A stretch of 64,000 nt of DNA from Vibrio sinus (GCF_023634645.1 NZ_JAMKMR010000005.1:62001-126000); one strand, 5' to 3'; positions 16,621 through 26,773 are shown, numbered from the stretch's first letter. Program-made: numbers and translations. Notes: generated by a model from the sequence alone, not told the origin.

Positions 16621-17565
16621 TTAACGCTTCTCAAGCATCTGCATAATAATTTTGTCTATTTCTCCACTTTTCTTCAGCTTGTATAATTCGATATCGAATT
16701 TGATTGCAAAATCCTTTTTAAATGGGAAATTTTTTTTTGCATTGATATCCGTATAACCAAGGTGGCCATTGTTGGTAGAGATGACGCTCACCTCTTTTAA
16801 AGCCACGTTTTTGCCGTCTACATTGACGACAATATCTTTTCCATCAATCTCAAAGCTCGTTACGTCATCTAGCCGACTTAGGTACCAATAAAAAGGGACC
16901 TTTGAAGTGACGATACAGTTAGCTCTTGCCAATAGAAAAAATTGCACTGCTGATTGAGTACTATCTAACTCGAAGAGTCAAATGGCTTTCATTTTGACCA
17001 GTTTAAAAAATTCTGGGCCCGCTCGGCCATCTCCACGCATAGAAGTAAAACTGAGGGTGAGAAAGTCTCGAGGAAAGACAGCGGCCTCGGGTAACTCAAC
17101 GGCGGCATGGCAAACAATGATGTCAGTTTGGGTAAATATAGGCTGAGAATATGGCCACAGATAAGGCTTTTTGGGTTCTGTGTCTGTTAACCAGTCATGC
17201 GCATGAAAATAGGGCGGTAAAATTGCGAACGCTTTACCTGTTTTTGCCAACGCCTTTGCTCTTGCCCAAGGAACGACTTTGAAGTTGATGTCGTAGTCCG
17301 GCATTCTCATGTCTATCTTTTTAACGATTTCGATGTAAACGCCCGTTAAGTTGTTCTCTTCATCGGTGTAAGCAAAAGGAGGAAGAGTATCATAGGTATA
17401 TATGTCAACTTGCTGTGCCGCGTAACCAAACGATGACAATAATAGGCAGTAGGCCAAACTTAAATAGACAGCAGTGAAAACAAAGCTTCGTGAGCCCCAT
17501 TGCAAAAGCGTATTCAAATGTCTGTCGCTACTATGTAATAACATCTCCGCAAGCCCATAACACAT
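16621..17565 (-). pseudogene. Family-3 solute-binding protein gene interrupted by an in-frame TGA
   Basis: The N-terminal part (17565-16978, 195 codons) has a signal-like hydrophobic segment and the usual family-3 opening (YTYDTLPPFAYTDEENNLTGVY, PWARAKALAKTGKAFAI). It stops at TGA 16980-16978 after VKMKAI. The same frame continues without a shift through LFELDSTQSAVQ into a 108-codon remainder that supplies the missing C-terminal lobe (ARANCIVTSKVPFYWYLSRL, ending in LKKSGEIDKIIMQML). One base change would restore a full-length protein, so this is a recent nonsense pseudogene, a read-through case or a sequencing error. It follows the OpuAC-type gene by 14 bases, in the same transcript. The true start codon is unclear. 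Confidence 0.75.
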
Positions 17566-17579
17566 ACGTAAAGCTTTGA

Positions 17580-18566
17580 TTAGCTACATGAGTTATGTGA
17601 TAACCATTGTTTGACCAGCTCTTTGTTGTGCTCTAACCATGAGTTTGCCGCATCATCGACGGACATTTTTTGGTCATCTACTAGCATAGCCGCCATTGCG
17701 ATTTGCTGGTTATTTAAAGAGAACGATTTAATCACATCGACTGCGCATTGAGATTTATTGGTCAGCTCCTTAGAGATGGCAATTTTTAACCAGCCTCCGG
17801 CGGGGTTACCACAATCCCATTTAAATTTAGGGTTTATCCCCCAAGACGCTTTTCTCTCGCATTCCTTGTCATATTTAGGAAACTCAACAAACTTGCCTTG
17901 GTATTTAGCTTCTACCCAGTTAGGTGACCAGTTAAATATCATGAGTGGTTTCTTTGCAGCGATATACTGTCTGATTTTTTGATTGATTTCCTCACCATCG
18001 GCGAGTTGTATGACTTCAAATTGGAGTCCCAGTGCCCGAATTCGCGCTCGGTCAGGTTTTTCCCATGGCCCGGTGTAGTATATGCCGCGCTTGGTCCCTT
18101 CATAGAAAACTTCGGGGCAGTTTTTTAAGGCAGTCCAGTCTGGTAAGCCTGGGCAGAGCTCTTCCACATAAGCTGGGTACCACCAGTCCTCTCTAGTCGT
18201 GGCTTCGTGGGTTGCCCCTTCTAATATGTCGCCTGATTGGATAAGTTGTTCATATTTGGCTGCCATCGAGCCTTCCCAAACTTCAACCTGTACATCGGCT
18301 TCACCATAGGAAAGCTTGTGCCATTGCGAGCGAGCAGAAGTAGACACATACTCTACAGGTATTTGTTTTTTCTCTAAAAGATTACCCAGAGCTTTGGTTA
18401 AAACTTGTTGACTCGTCCAGTCTAATGAGAGTAGTTTGATAGGCTCTTCGCCAAACGCTGAGCTGGAGGAACTGATAGCGATAGCGGCTGTGATTACGGC
18501 TAAATTTTTCATAAGACGAGACCAAAATACTAGTTGTCTATTTATGTTTAGAACAGATTTCGGCAT
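17580..18566 (-). CDS. Glycine betaine/choline-type ABC substrate-binding protein (OpuAC family)
   Basis: This encodes 328 residues. The mature part shows OpuAC/ProX features: IKLLSLDWTSQQVLTKALG, SYGEADVQVEVWEGSM, an aromatic-rich REDWWYPAY and FNWSPNWVEAKY, consistent with a Trp/Tyr cage for a quaternary ammonium ligand. The ATG at 18566 has AGGTG 8 bases upstream; an internal ATG at 18512 would give a more compact signal peptide (MKNLAVITAAIAISSSSSAFG), so the start is not certain. No ABC permease or ATPase is adjacent. The downstream partner is the interrupted family-3 protein gene. Confidence 0.82.
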   Translation of the reverse strand: MPKSVLNINRQLVFWSRLMKNLAVITAAIAISSSSSAFGEEPIKLLSLDWTSQQVLTKALGNLLEKKQIPVEYVSTSARSQWHKLSYGEADVQVEVWEGSMAAKYEQLIQSGDILEGATHEATTREDWWYPAYVEELCPGLPDWTALKNCPEVFYEGTKRGIYYTGPWEKPDRARIRALGLQFEVIQLADGEEINQKIRQYIAAKKPLMIFNWSPNWVEAKYQGKFVEFPKYDKECERKASWGINPKFKWDCGNPAGGWLKIAISKELTNKSQCAVDVIKSFSLNNQQIAMAAMLVDDQKMSVDDAANSWLEHNKELVKQWLSHNSCS

Positions 18567-18600
18567 TAAACAAACACCTAAATGACAACATAATGGTAAC

Positions 18601-18612
18601 TATCTGAGTATA
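18601..18612. promoter_or_regulatory. Motif shared with the region upstream of the 1918 gene
   Basis: On the minus strand it reads TATACTCAGATA followed by GTTACCATTAT, 35-46 bases upstream of the ATG at 18566. The similarity to 1945-1956 extends over about 24 bases with one gap. Both sit before genes for orphan periplasmic binding proteins. Confidence 0.3.
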
Positions 18613-18659
18613 AAAACAAATGTAGGTTCCACTGAAAATATCAAATACGACAGGCTCAA

Positions 18660-19913
18660 ATGACTCACAATAACACCCAAGAAAGCTTATTTAAGCTACA
18701 TCGAGTAAAACAGTTTAATTTCTCTATTTGGACCGTGTTAATCGGCACTTTGTTAGCACGCACCACCTATTTCATGGCTTGGCCATTTCTGATTGTTTTC
18801 CTGTACAAGAAATACGATGCATCTGCGCTTGAAATTGCGGGGATGCTTGCGGTTGCTTCGTTGGTTGGTGTTTTGGCTGGATTATACTCTGGATATCTGT
18901 CGGATAAAATTGGCCGAAAATGGGTGTTGGTTTGCGGTGCATTAATTGCTGCGATCGCATTTATAGGGTTAGGTGTATCCAACAAAATTTGGCAATTCTA
19001 TTTGATGATGATGCTAAGCGGTTTGATGAGACCAATGATAGAGCAACCCGCGAAGGCGCTAATTGGTGATCAGATAGAGGACCCAAAGGGCAGGGAGCTT
19101 GCGCTTAATATTCGTTATTTTTGTATTAACATCGGTGGTGCTATCGGTCCGTTGATTGGCATAACGTTAGCCTTGTCAAACCCTCAATCTCTGTTTGTCT
19201 ATACGGGAATGAGTTATATTGTTTATGCTATTTGGCTATATGTTTCCTTCATTATAAACCCTGAAAAACCTGCCCAAAATAAAGAGGTGTCACAGGGTCT
19301 AAATTTTCTAACCACATTAAGGGTGGTGAAAACCGATACCTTATTTATGACATTATTGCTGGCTAATGGCTTTCTGATGTTTGTTTATGCCCAGTTAGAT
19401 TCAAATATTCCACAGATATTGGTTCGATCATCTCTTGGTAATTCACAAGACATTGTGGCGATATTGATGATGGTCAATACGATTACCGTGCTAGTGTTTC
19501 AGTTCCCTTTGCTCAAAATGTTAGAGCATAAGTCACTGTACTTTCGGGCAAAAATAGGCATCTTCCTTATGGCAGCCGCTCAGGTTGTGTTTGTGCTAAC
19601 CCCGACAAGTTGGCAAACGGGCTGGATTATCGTAACGTTCCTTCTTAGCTTGGGAGAGGTTATTATTTTCCCAACTTTGAATGTGCAGATAGATAGAATA
19701 GCGCCCGATGAATTAAGGGGTGCCTACTTTGGTGCTTCAACTATTTGTACCTTGGGTTTCTCAATAGGGCCTTTGGTTGGTGGGTTTATTATCGAATCGA
19801 TGCCTTACTATTGGTTATTTGCGCTGTGTTTGATGTTCTGTGTATTAATAATGCTAATTTACAGCCATATTGAACGTGGTTATTCTGAGCTTAGCAGCGC
19901 TGTGATGAAGTGA
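18660..19913 (+). CDS. Major facilitator superfamily transporter
   Basis: This encodes 417 residues with about 12 hydrophobic helices. The conserved loop after helix 2 (GYLSDKIGRKWVLV) is the MFS signature motif, and a second weaker form follows helix 8. The resemblance is to DHA1-type drug or metabolite exporters such as the MdtH/YttB group, but I cannot name the substrate. The gene is divergent from the OpuAC-type gene, 93 bases apart, and may share regulation with it. The downstream SnoaL-like gene is in the same orientation. Confidence 0.88.
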   Translation: MTHNNTQESLFKLHRVKQFNFSIWTVLIGTLLARTTYFMAWPFLIVFLYKKYDASALEIAGMLAVASLVGVLAGLYSGYLSDKIGRKWVLVCGALIAAIAFIGLGVSNKIWQFYLMMMLSGLMRPMIEQPAKALIGDQIEDPKGRELALNIRYFCINIGGAIGPLIGITLALSNPQSLFVYTGMSYIVYAIWLYVSFIINPEKPAQNKEVSQGLNFLTTLRVVKTDTLFMTLLLANGFLMFVYAQLDSNIPQILVRSSLGNSQDIVAILMMVNTITVLVFQFPLLKMLEHKSLYFRAKIGIFLMAAAQVVFVLTPTSWQTGWIIVTFLLSLGEVIIFPTLNVQIDRIAPDELRGAYFGASTICTLGFSIGPLVGGFIIESMPYYWLFALCLMFCVLIMLIYSHIERGYSELSSAVMK

Positions 19914-19991
19914 AATAATAAAGACTGCATTATGTGATAGTTAAAAGCGGTTGTCAGAAATCTAAGTGGCGTTCGGTGGTAGGAGGAAATG

Positions 19992-20369
19992 ATGAACTCA
20001 AAGGAAGTCGTCCTAGCTTTTTGGGATGCAATGAAAACAAATGACTTTGCTAAAGCCAGTGAGTGGCTTAGTCCAGATTTTGAGGTTTTTTGGCCTCAGT
20101 CAGGTGAATTAACAGTTGGCCGAGAAAATTTCACAGCTATTAATTCCTATTATCCAGCGAATGGTGTTTGGGAATTCGAAGTTCATTCGGTAGTTTGCGA
20201 CGGGGCAACGGTCGTAACTGATGTTTCGATTACTGATAGTGTTCGAAAAGATCGTGCTATAACATTTCACACTGTTGAAAACGGCTTAATTATCACGCAA
20301 AAAGAGTTCTGGCCAGATCTTATGGAAGCACAGGAGTGGCGAGCAAAATGGGTTAAGGTTGTGCAGTAA
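19992..20369 (+). CDS. SnoaL/NTF2-like protein
   Basis: This encodes 125 residues. The pattern VVLAFWDAMKTNDFAKASEWLSPDFEVFWPQSG at the start and TFHTVENGLIITQKEFWPD near the end fits the NTF2-like alpha+beta barrel of SnoaL-type proteins, small cone-shaped folds that bind a hydrophobic ligand or act as simple isomerases or cyclases. Two adjacent ATG codons occur (19989 and 19992); AGGAGG at 19981-19986 is too close to the first, so I prefer the second. The function cannot be stated. Confidence 0.75.
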   Translation: MNSKEVVLAFWDAMKTNDFAKASEWLSPDFEVFWPQSGELTVGRENFTAINSYYPANGVWEFEVHSVVCDGATVVTDVSITDSVRKDRAITFHTVENGLIITQKEFWPDLMEAQEWRAKWVKVVQ

Positions 20370-20446
20370 TAGGTTATGCACCTAACGATATCATCATTTG
20401 AGAATGATCTTGATGTCGAGAGTATGACAGGTGTGAGAGTCCGAAC

Positions 20447-21184
20447 CTAATAATTTTGTTTGATTTCATCTAGTTGCCCATTGTTTCTTATATTGTCTAT
20501 ACCAGTCTGGAGCTTGTGTACGTATATGTTTGGAGTGTCCAGACTAAACGCAAAATATAGTTCTGCTTTACTTAGAAGATAGATTATTTCATATTGATTA
20601 AAGTCGATTTTCTGCTTTTTCATTAGGTTTTTTGTGACGTTAGCATCGTATGCGATCATGTCTACCCTATTGTGAGCCAGCTTCTTGATCAGTATTTCCG
20701 GGTCATGTGTTGGTACAATTTTGTTACCTTGTACACCCAAAGATGATAGTAATTGCTCTCCAACGTCACTTCGTACAACGCCAATGGTATATTTTTTGAG
20801 CTCATCTGGATTCGAGACTTTGAGTTGCTTACTTTTTTTTGCAAGGACGACAATCTCAGTCGAAATGATAGGGCCAGCCCACTTAAATTTGGCTTCTCTT
20901 TCATGGGTGCGTGTGGTCGAAAATAGAACCACCAAAGGTCCTATCGTAGCATTCCTATAGCCTCTCGCCCAAGGCTGTACTTCGACCTTTTTTACTGTGT
21001 CGTGTACAGATGTAGAAGCTGACTTAAGTATATCAACTGATATACCCGTTACTTGCCCATTGTGGGTATAGTTATACGGGGGGTACTCTTCAGTGATAAA
21101 TCGCAGATCGTTGAGTTCCGCTGAATATGGAAGTGTTGATATGAAAATTAATAGTAGAAATAGGTATCTCGTCATATCATTCAC
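20447..21184 (-). CDS. Orphan periplasmic solute-binding protein, family 3
   Basis: This encodes 245 residues with signal peptide TRYLFLLLIFISTLPYSA. The mature part starts LRFITEEYPPYNYTHNGQVTGIS and continues with VQPWARGYRNA and NPDELKKYTIGVVRSD, all typical of family-3 proteins with no cognate permease. A GTG at 21184 has GGAG 5 bases upstream; the alternative ATG at 21175 is 14 bases from that site, so the GTG is favoured. It is the fourth family-3 paralog in the window, counting the broken copy. Confidence 0.8.
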   Translation of the reverse strand: MNDMTRYLFLLLIFISTLPYSAELNDLRFITEEYPPYNYTHNGQVTGISVDILKSASTSVHDTVKKVEVQPWARGYRNATIGPLVVLFSTTRTHEREAKFKWAGPIISTEIVVLAKKSKQLKVSNPDELKKYTIGVVRSDVGEQLLSSLGVQGNKIVPTHDPEILIKKLAHNRVDMIAYDANVTKNLMKKQKIDFNQYEIIYLLSKAELYFAFSLDTPNIYVHKLQTGIDNIRNNGQLDEIKQNY

Positions 21185-21208
21185 ACCAACTCCATGGGTT
21201 ATTGATTA

Positions 21209-21889
21209 CTACCTCTTGTTGTCACCAACACTGTAGGCAATCACTTGGCTAATTTCCGTTAAACTTCTGTTTGACTCTTCCTGCCAAGTACAGAAGGCTT
21301 TTTCGGCAGCATCGAGTGCTCGCTTTGTTCCTTTACCGCCATCAATAATATTGTAGTTGCGTAAATAGGTTTCCACATCTCCAGATAACAGAAAGGTATC
21401 AAAGCCCATTTGACGGAGAGTGTAAGGACCAGTATTACCGCCCAATCGAGCACCATGAGTTTTAAGGTATTGCCATAGACCAGTGATGTTGTGTTTAGGC
21501 CAACTAAGAACGAAATGGGAAAAGGATCCGTGTTGCTCACTAACTTCATGAATCATCCTGGCGTTGTCAGCGATGCTTTTGACTTTCGTATGGTGACGAA
21601 TAATTCGTTTATCATTGGCTTTATCATCCCACGCTTCGTCAGGCAATAGCAAAAGAGGCTCAATGCGGAATTGAAAAAACAATACTTCAAAATTTGGCCA
21701 CTTATTTCTTACCACTTGCCAAGAAATTCCACTTTGAAAGACTTTCTGAGAAAAAGCCGATAACCATCTATCGTCAGTAATCTCCAAAATGGCACTATCG
21801 GCCAATGGCTTTGACAACATGGCTTCTAGATTGTTTTCTCCACCTTTACGCTCTGCGGCTCGTTGATATATCTGCTCAAACTTTTCCAT
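21209..21889 (-). CDS. Tag-like 3-methyladenine DNA glycosylase family protein
   Basis: This encodes 226 residues. The segment QSGISWQVVRNKWPNFE lines up with the GLSWITVLKKRENYR region of Tag, which forms the base-binding pocket; a later TGPYTLRQMGFDTFLLSGDV also fits the family C-terminal half. The zinc-binding Cys/His set of E. coli Tag is not evident. Family members remove 3-methyladenine from DNA. Activity here is inferred, and the divergence is noticeable. It sits 15 bases after the larger Hsp70-like gene, apparently as the last gene of that operon. Confidence 0.7.
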   Translation of the reverse strand: MEKFEQIYQRAAERKGGENNLEAMLSKPLADSAILEITDDRWLSAFSQKVFQSGISWQVVRNKWPNFEVLFFQFRIEPLLLLPDEAWDDKANDKRIIRHHTKVKSIADNARMIHEVSEQHGSFSHFVLSWPKHNITGLWQYLKTHGARLGGNTGPYTLRQMGFDTFLLSGDVETYLRNYNIIDGGKGTKRALDAAEKAFCTWQEESNRSLTEISQVIAYSVGDNKR

Positions 21890-21904
21890 ATTTTTGCCCT
21901 GATT

Positions 21905-24727
21905 CTATTGCAATAACCTTAGACCACTAGGTAGAGCTTCCCCAAAGACACGTTTCGATTCAGACTCCGATAACTCTTTTACTTTCGAGACAAGCTCCAA
22001 CCAAGAGTCTGGCATGCGGCTTTGTTGTAACTTAGTGATCAACTGCTCTCGTGATTCTTCTGATATGTCTAGACTACGATCTCCCGTTTTTCGACACATC
22101 ATAACGGCCGCGAATCCGATGGTTGGCTCCGCTGTCCAGTCTTGTTCTATCAGTTTTGCAAGCCATTGCTGCACTTTTGTGCTACCAATGACATTGTGCT
22201 GGCTTCCATTTAACGGTGTACGAGCTGCGAGGCGTCCTAACGCCCACCAATGTGCTTGATTAAATTGCTTATGGTTTATCGCTTTAGAGAAAAACCAAGA
22301 TGCGAGAAGCTCTTTATCTTCAACATGGAGCTTCTCTAAGGAAGCGGCTAATCTCACCATAGCTTCGTAGCCTTTGCTTTGTACTTCCTTGGCGTTTTTG
22401 GCACTTTTCATTGCACCCGGGTGCAAATATTTAGCGATATCAGCCAAGATTGTCTCTTGCTGATCTTGCGTTAAGCCTCCGGAAATACGACGCCAAAACA
22501 CCCACCAGTCGGTCCAGCTTTGGTGGTCAGTGAATTGTATTCCTTGTTGATAGAGAGGCCACACGTGTTCGATGCGCCATGAGTCTGTTGCATCACCAAA
22601 GCCTGGTCTAAGCGAATATCCAGCGAGGCGAAGCCAGTTTCTTTCATGGGCTTCTGAGCGACGGCGACGTTTTTTACCTTGTATCAGCGTATCAAATATT
22701 TGTCTTAGCGTGTGGAAGTCCCAGCTTTCTCTTTTGCCAAGTCGCTTTTCCAAATCTCGAGTCAAAGTTTTGATTGCTTTGTTATCAGCGGTTTTTTTAT
22801 TGCCGCTATAAAGGTGTTGAATGATTTCTTTGCATTCATGGAGGCGAGGGTGCTCAGAGTGGTCGGGATCTGAATGGCCTTGCTGGTGCCTAACTTCGAA
22901 CTCTAACAACCACCTTTTTGCATCGTTGTTAGTATCAACGCATTCTATTTTCAGCGTTCCCACTTCAGTAAGCTGAGTTGCTAAAATGACTTCGACACGC
23001 TCTTTTTCATTCGCTGATAACTCAGTGGTTCCATCACTGTCTAGTGTTGAAACATAGGGAGGCAGAGCATTAAACTGCTCGGTGTTGATGTCTACCATGA
23101 TGCCATTTTGGGTAGCGGATGATGTGGAGCCTGTAGCGTCTGTTAGCTGGTCATGAGTCGAAGTGAGTAGATTAAAGCGAACGGGCTCGCCAAGGGTAAG
23201 AGAAAAACGACGGCCGCTTAGGCGAATCTCTTGCCCTTCCTCGGTGCCTTTCGCTAGCAGGCACAGTGCTTTACTTGATTTGTTTTTTTCTTGCAGATGG
23301 AGAAAGTAAGAGCGTGCTGCGCCACCGCCAATCTTAGATAAAGCGCCCATTCGAGCTTTTCCAAACGCCACTGCACCATAGGCGACTGACCAATCGGGGT
23401 GCGGGTTATTTAACACCTGAATTGTTGCGCCGCGCCAATTGGAAAACAACGTGGACATTTGGTCTGCAATGAGTTCGCTATTAAACACGCCACCATTGAA
23501 TAGAACGCCTACTGGTACATTAGACTGAGTTCCATCATCACTTTGTAGTATCGATTGACATACGGTCTGATGGTTGAACAGAAACTCAGCGATATGCTTG
23601 CTGATAGCAGGGTCAGAAACGTAAGGCAAACCGAACTCGACGACGGCGCTACGGCGCTTATTGGGTAGATCATTAAGCTCGGTTAATGGGAAGAAACCTT
23701 CTAATACGACTTTGTGCACTTCTTCTTTTGTTAAAAGCGCACTTTTTGAGCCCCCGATCAGCTTTGAGCCGCCCCCTAGCATGGTAATCTTCGCTTCACT
23801 TGGGGCGGAGGAAGACAAAAGAGACTCTTTCGCCCGTCGAGTCTGCTGAATAAGTTTAGACAAGCTGGCAGCGCTGAGCTTTTTTCCTGCATGTAATTGT
23901 TGTTCAGATAAGTGGGCGAGGGCTAAGTCAATATTATCCCCTCCGAGCATAAGATGTTCTCCTACCCCCACTCGTTTGAGCTGCAACTCGTCATTGGCAA
24001 TATTTGCATGTATCAAGCTCAGATCGGTGGTGCCTCCGCCAACATCGCAAACTAGAACTAGTGGAACATCAGCAAGTTCCTGTGTTGCACTGTCAGTATG
24101 ACGGTTATACCAATCGTAAAATACGGCTTGAGGTTCTTCTAAAAGCAATATGTCATTGAGCCCAGCCAATTTACAGGCATCCAGTGTGAGATTTCGAGCG
24201 GCTTCATCGAAGGAGGCGGGAATGGTCACAACGACTTGCTGATGTTCTAAACGATCATTTGGGTGATGGTAGTTCCAAGAGCATTTCACGTGGTTTAAGT
24301 AACTTGCACTGGCTACGACAGGCGATACTTTCTCTACGTCTTGCGTACCTGACCAAGGGAGGATATCGGCGCTTCGATCTGCATTCGGGTGAGATAACCA
24401 GCTTTTCGCGCTCGAAACCTGTCGTCCTTCAACTTTGGCTCCTAGTGCTTTTGCCCACTCCCCTATAACCACATTTTCTATGTCCCCAGAGACGTGCTGA
24501 TCGGTCCAAGGCAGGATTCTATCAGCTGGTGCAATTTGCTCGTCGGCAGGGTGATAGCGAAATGAGGGAAGTAATGGTTTGCGGACAACTTCTCCTGGGC
24601 CAATCAACTGGTCAATTTCAAATATGTTTGTGACACAGTTTTGCAACTCATCTTGGATTTCACTATAGGCGACTACTGTGTTTGTTGTGCCAAGGTCGAT
24701 ACCGATTAGATAGCGGGGGGACGTCAT
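21905..24727 (-). CDS. Hsp70-family protein with long C-terminal extension
   Basis: This encodes 940 residues from the ATG at 24727, where AGAGGT is well placed and the ATPase domain starts at once (YLIGIDLGTTNTVVAYSE); a longer frame exists but looks non-coding. The nucleotide-binding domain (about 1-410) has phosphate 1 (GIDLGTTNT), PASFDEAARN, phosphate 2 (CDVGGGTTDLSL) and the adenosine loop (LFNGGVFNSELI). About 500 further residues include a Trp/Arg-rich region (WLRLAGYSLRPGFGDA, WRRISGGLTQ) that I believe is the DUF3731 domain often attached to Hsp70 ATPases. It lacks a normal DnaK substrate domain. It is third in the operon begun by the DUF2760 gene. Confidence 0.88.
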   Translation of the reverse strand: MTSPRYLIGIDLGTTNTVVAYSEIQDELQNCVTNIFEIDQLIGPGEVVRKPLLPSFRYHPADEQIAPADRILPWTDQHVSGDIENVVIGEWAKALGAKVEGRQVSSAKSWLSHPNADRSADILPWSGTQDVEKVSPVVASASYLNHVKCSWNYHHPNDRLEHQQVVVTIPASFDEAARNLTLDACKLAGLNDILLLEEPQAVFYDWYNRHTDSATQELADVPLVLVCDVGGGTTDLSLIHANIANDELQLKRVGVGEHLMLGGDNIDLALAHLSEQQLHAGKKLSAASLSKLIQQTRRAKESLLSSSAPSEAKITMLGGGSKLIGGSKSALLTKEEVHKVVLEGFFPLTELNDLPNKRRSAVVEFGLPYVSDPAISKHIAEFLFNHQTVCQSILQSDDGTQSNVPVGVLFNGGVFNSELIADQMSTLFSNWRGATIQVLNNPHPDWSVAYGAVAFGKARMGALSKIGGGAARSYFLHLQEKNKSSKALCLLAKGTEEGQEIRLSGRRFSLTLGEPVRFNLLTSTHDQLTDATGSTSSATQNGIMVDINTEQFNALPPYVSTLDSDGTTELSANEKERVEVILATQLTEVGTLKIECVDTNNDAKRWLLEFEVRHQQGHSDPDHSEHPRLHECKEIIQHLYSGNKKTADNKAIKTLTRDLEKRLGKRESWDFHTLRQIFDTLIQGKKRRRRSEAHERNWLRLAGYSLRPGFGDATDSWRIEHVWPLYQQGIQFTDHQSWTDWWVFWRRISGGLTQDQQETILADIAKYLHPGAMKSAKNAKEVQSKGYEAMVRLAASLEKLHVEDKELLASWFFSKAINHKQFNQAHWWALGRLAARTPLNGSQHNVIGSTKVQQWLAKLIEQDWTAEPTIGFAAVMMCRKTGDRSLDISEESREQLITKLQQSRMPDSWLELVSKVKELSESESKRVFGEALPSGLRLLQ

Positions 24728-24856
24728 GTAAACCTCTAAGAAGTGCTCAGATTTGAAACTATTTTTATTTGTATGAAAATACGGCTTATTTGAAGCAATG
24801 GCCGTTTGAAAGTGGTGCAAAAAAGCCGTACATGAATATGCACGACTTTAGGTGGG

Positions 24857-26773
24857 TTAATGTTGTTCGTGAGATTGTTGCTCGCTGCTGCTCTCTTCGC
24901 GAACATCGAACTCAACATGCCATTTTTGGCCATTATCTGTGGCTATGGCCTCAAGTTGCAGCGTTCCTAGTTCAGTAACTCGAGAGTTGAGTGTTACGGG
25001 TACAATGTCACCACTATTTCGTCCTTCCGAGACTGGCAAGCTGAGTTGTATTTCCGGTAACTCTTCCAGTTCTCCTTCTGGCCAATGGTCAAGGTGGGTG
25101 CCTGCTTCGTCTTCTCGACGTACGGTTGAACCGAAGAATTGAAAGTGGACTGGCTGGCCAATCACCAAGCCAAATTCTTGACTTGGCACTTGTGCACTAG
25201 AGCCTTCTTCCATACCAAATGGCGCGACGCATATCGCTTCAAGTGGTGTCGCCATACCAGGAATGGCAGGCATGGCACTTTCTATACCAACATAATAACT
25301 CGATGCGATGCCACCTCGGATTCTAATTCCTTGACCACGTCGAACTGCGCCATAATATGAAGCGCCACGTGATACCGCTAAGTCCAGGTCAAGTCCGGTA
25401 AGGCGCTTCGCTGGCTCTGCCTGAGCGTTGCTTAACCATGAGTTGATGGTGTCGAACAAACGGTGAGCAAGTAAATCAGACTTTAGCACGCCACCATTAA
25501 ACAATATCGTAGTTGGCTTAATGAAGTCACAAGATTGCTCTTGTCCGGGCATGCCTGGCATATTGGCAAACGGATTGTAGTCTTGCGCTGGGGCAGAATC
25601 ATTGGCGCTGGCTTGCTTGGAAAGAAAAGCCGCAATGTGGCGAGTGATGCCCGCATCTTGCGCGTAAGGTAAGCCCATCTGTGTGAGTGCGCCTCGGTTT
25701 TTTTGTACCGGATGCTCGTTAATGCTAATCGCTGGGAAGAAACCGTCAACCAGTGTTTGCTGGACTTCTTGCTGGGTCAATTCGGTTTTCAACGTTGAAC
25801 CAAGTAACTTAGAACCTCTACTTGGGACTACGATCGGTACCGATTGAAGATCGCCGTCATTTAGCAGGGCTTCTTTGGCATCACGGCACGCTTGAGTAAT
25901 AGCTTGAATCTGCCAAGGCGCAAGGTCTTTGCCTTCTTGAGCCAATTTCATTTTTAGGCGATAAGCAAGAGCAAGATCCATATTATCGCCGCCAAGCAGA
26001 ATATGTTCACCGACAGCGATTCTGTTGAGTTCTAGATTTCCATCGTTTTCGGTGACTTCGACGAGTGACAAATCGGTGGTGCCTCCGCCAATATCGACCA
26101 CTAATACGACATCACCAGCACTCACTTGGTCTCGCCAAGAGTCATTGTTATTATCAATCCAACTATAAAGAGCGGCTTGTGGCTCTTCAAGTAAGGTTAG
26201 ATGCTTAAGGCCTAAGTTCCTTGCCGCTTCAACGGTGAGATCTCGAGCTGCTGGGTCAAACGAAGCAGGGACGGTGACGATGACTTCTTGCTCGCTCAAA
26301 GGCTCGTGTGGATGACGCTGGTCCCAAGCATTTTTCATGTGTTTTAAGTAGAGCTCAGACGCTTTAAGTGGTGAGACTTTTTCAACTTCTTCTGGGCTAC
26401 CGTTTGGTAGAAAGGCTTCTCGGCGGTTAACTCCTGCGTGACATAGCCAAGATTTTGCGCTGGCAACAAGGCGAATCGGTGTTTTAGAGCCAAGGTTTCT
26501 GGCGATAGCGCCAACCAACGCTTTTGGTTGGTCTGTCCAAGGCAACACACGTGCAGACTCATTCATCTCATGTTCGTGAGGCTGATACAAAAATGAGCCA
26601 AGTTGGCTTTTTTCTTCTACGGTGCCAGGAGCGGTTAGCTGCGGGATTTCCATCAACTCAACGGTTGGTTCTTCTTGTGAGTTATCAGTGTAAGACAGCA
26701 CACAATGTGTCGTGCCTAAGTCAATACCGACACTGAATTTCGGCAAATGTTCTGTATTGTTTTCAGTTTCCAT
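24857..26773 (-). CDS. Hsp70-family protein (HscC/YegD-like)
   Basis: This encodes 638 residues. The ATPase domain has GIDLGTTHCVLSY, VPASFDPAARDLT, VVDIGGGTTDLSL, EHILLGGDNMDLAL and LFNGGVLKSDLL. The C-terminal 170 residues form a beta-rich region (EFGLVIGQPVHFQFFG and ELGTLQLEAIATDNGQKW) and there is no helical lid like that of DnaK. Its start codon overlaps the stop of the DUF2760 gene (TAATG), so the two are translationally coupled. It is related to, but much shorter than, the next Hsp70-like gene, and both share the ELGTL...W motif near the end of the ATPase-plus-beta unit. No DnaJ or GrpE gene accompanies them. Confidence 0.9.
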   Translation of the reverse strand: METENNTEHLPKFSVGIDLGTTHCVLSYTDNSQEEPTVELMEIPQLTAPGTVEEKSQLGSFLYQPHEHEMNESARVLPWTDQPKALVGAIARNLGSKTPIRLVASAKSWLCHAGVNRREAFLPNGSPEEVEKVSPLKASELYLKHMKNAWDQRHPHEPLSEQEVIVTVPASFDPAARDLTVEAARNLGLKHLTLLEEPQAALYSWIDNNNDSWRDQVSAGDVVLVVDIGGGTTDLSLVEVTENDGNLELNRIAVGEHILLGGDNMDLALAYRLKMKLAQEGKDLAPWQIQAITQACRDAKEALLNDGDLQSVPIVVPSRGSKLLGSTLKTELTQQEVQQTLVDGFFPAISINEHPVQKNRGALTQMGLPYAQDAGITRHIAAFLSKQASANDSAPAQDYNPFANMPGMPGQEQSCDFIKPTTILFNGGVLKSDLLAHRLFDTINSWLSNAQAEPAKRLTGLDLDLAVSRGASYYGAVRRGQGIRIRGGIASSYYVGIESAMPAIPGMATPLEAICVAPFGMEEGSSAQVPSQEFGLVIGQPVHFQFFGSTVRREDEAGTHLDHWPEGELEELPEIQLSLPVSEGRNSGDIVPVTLNSRVTELGTLQLEAIATDNGQKWHVEFDVREESSSEQQSHEQH

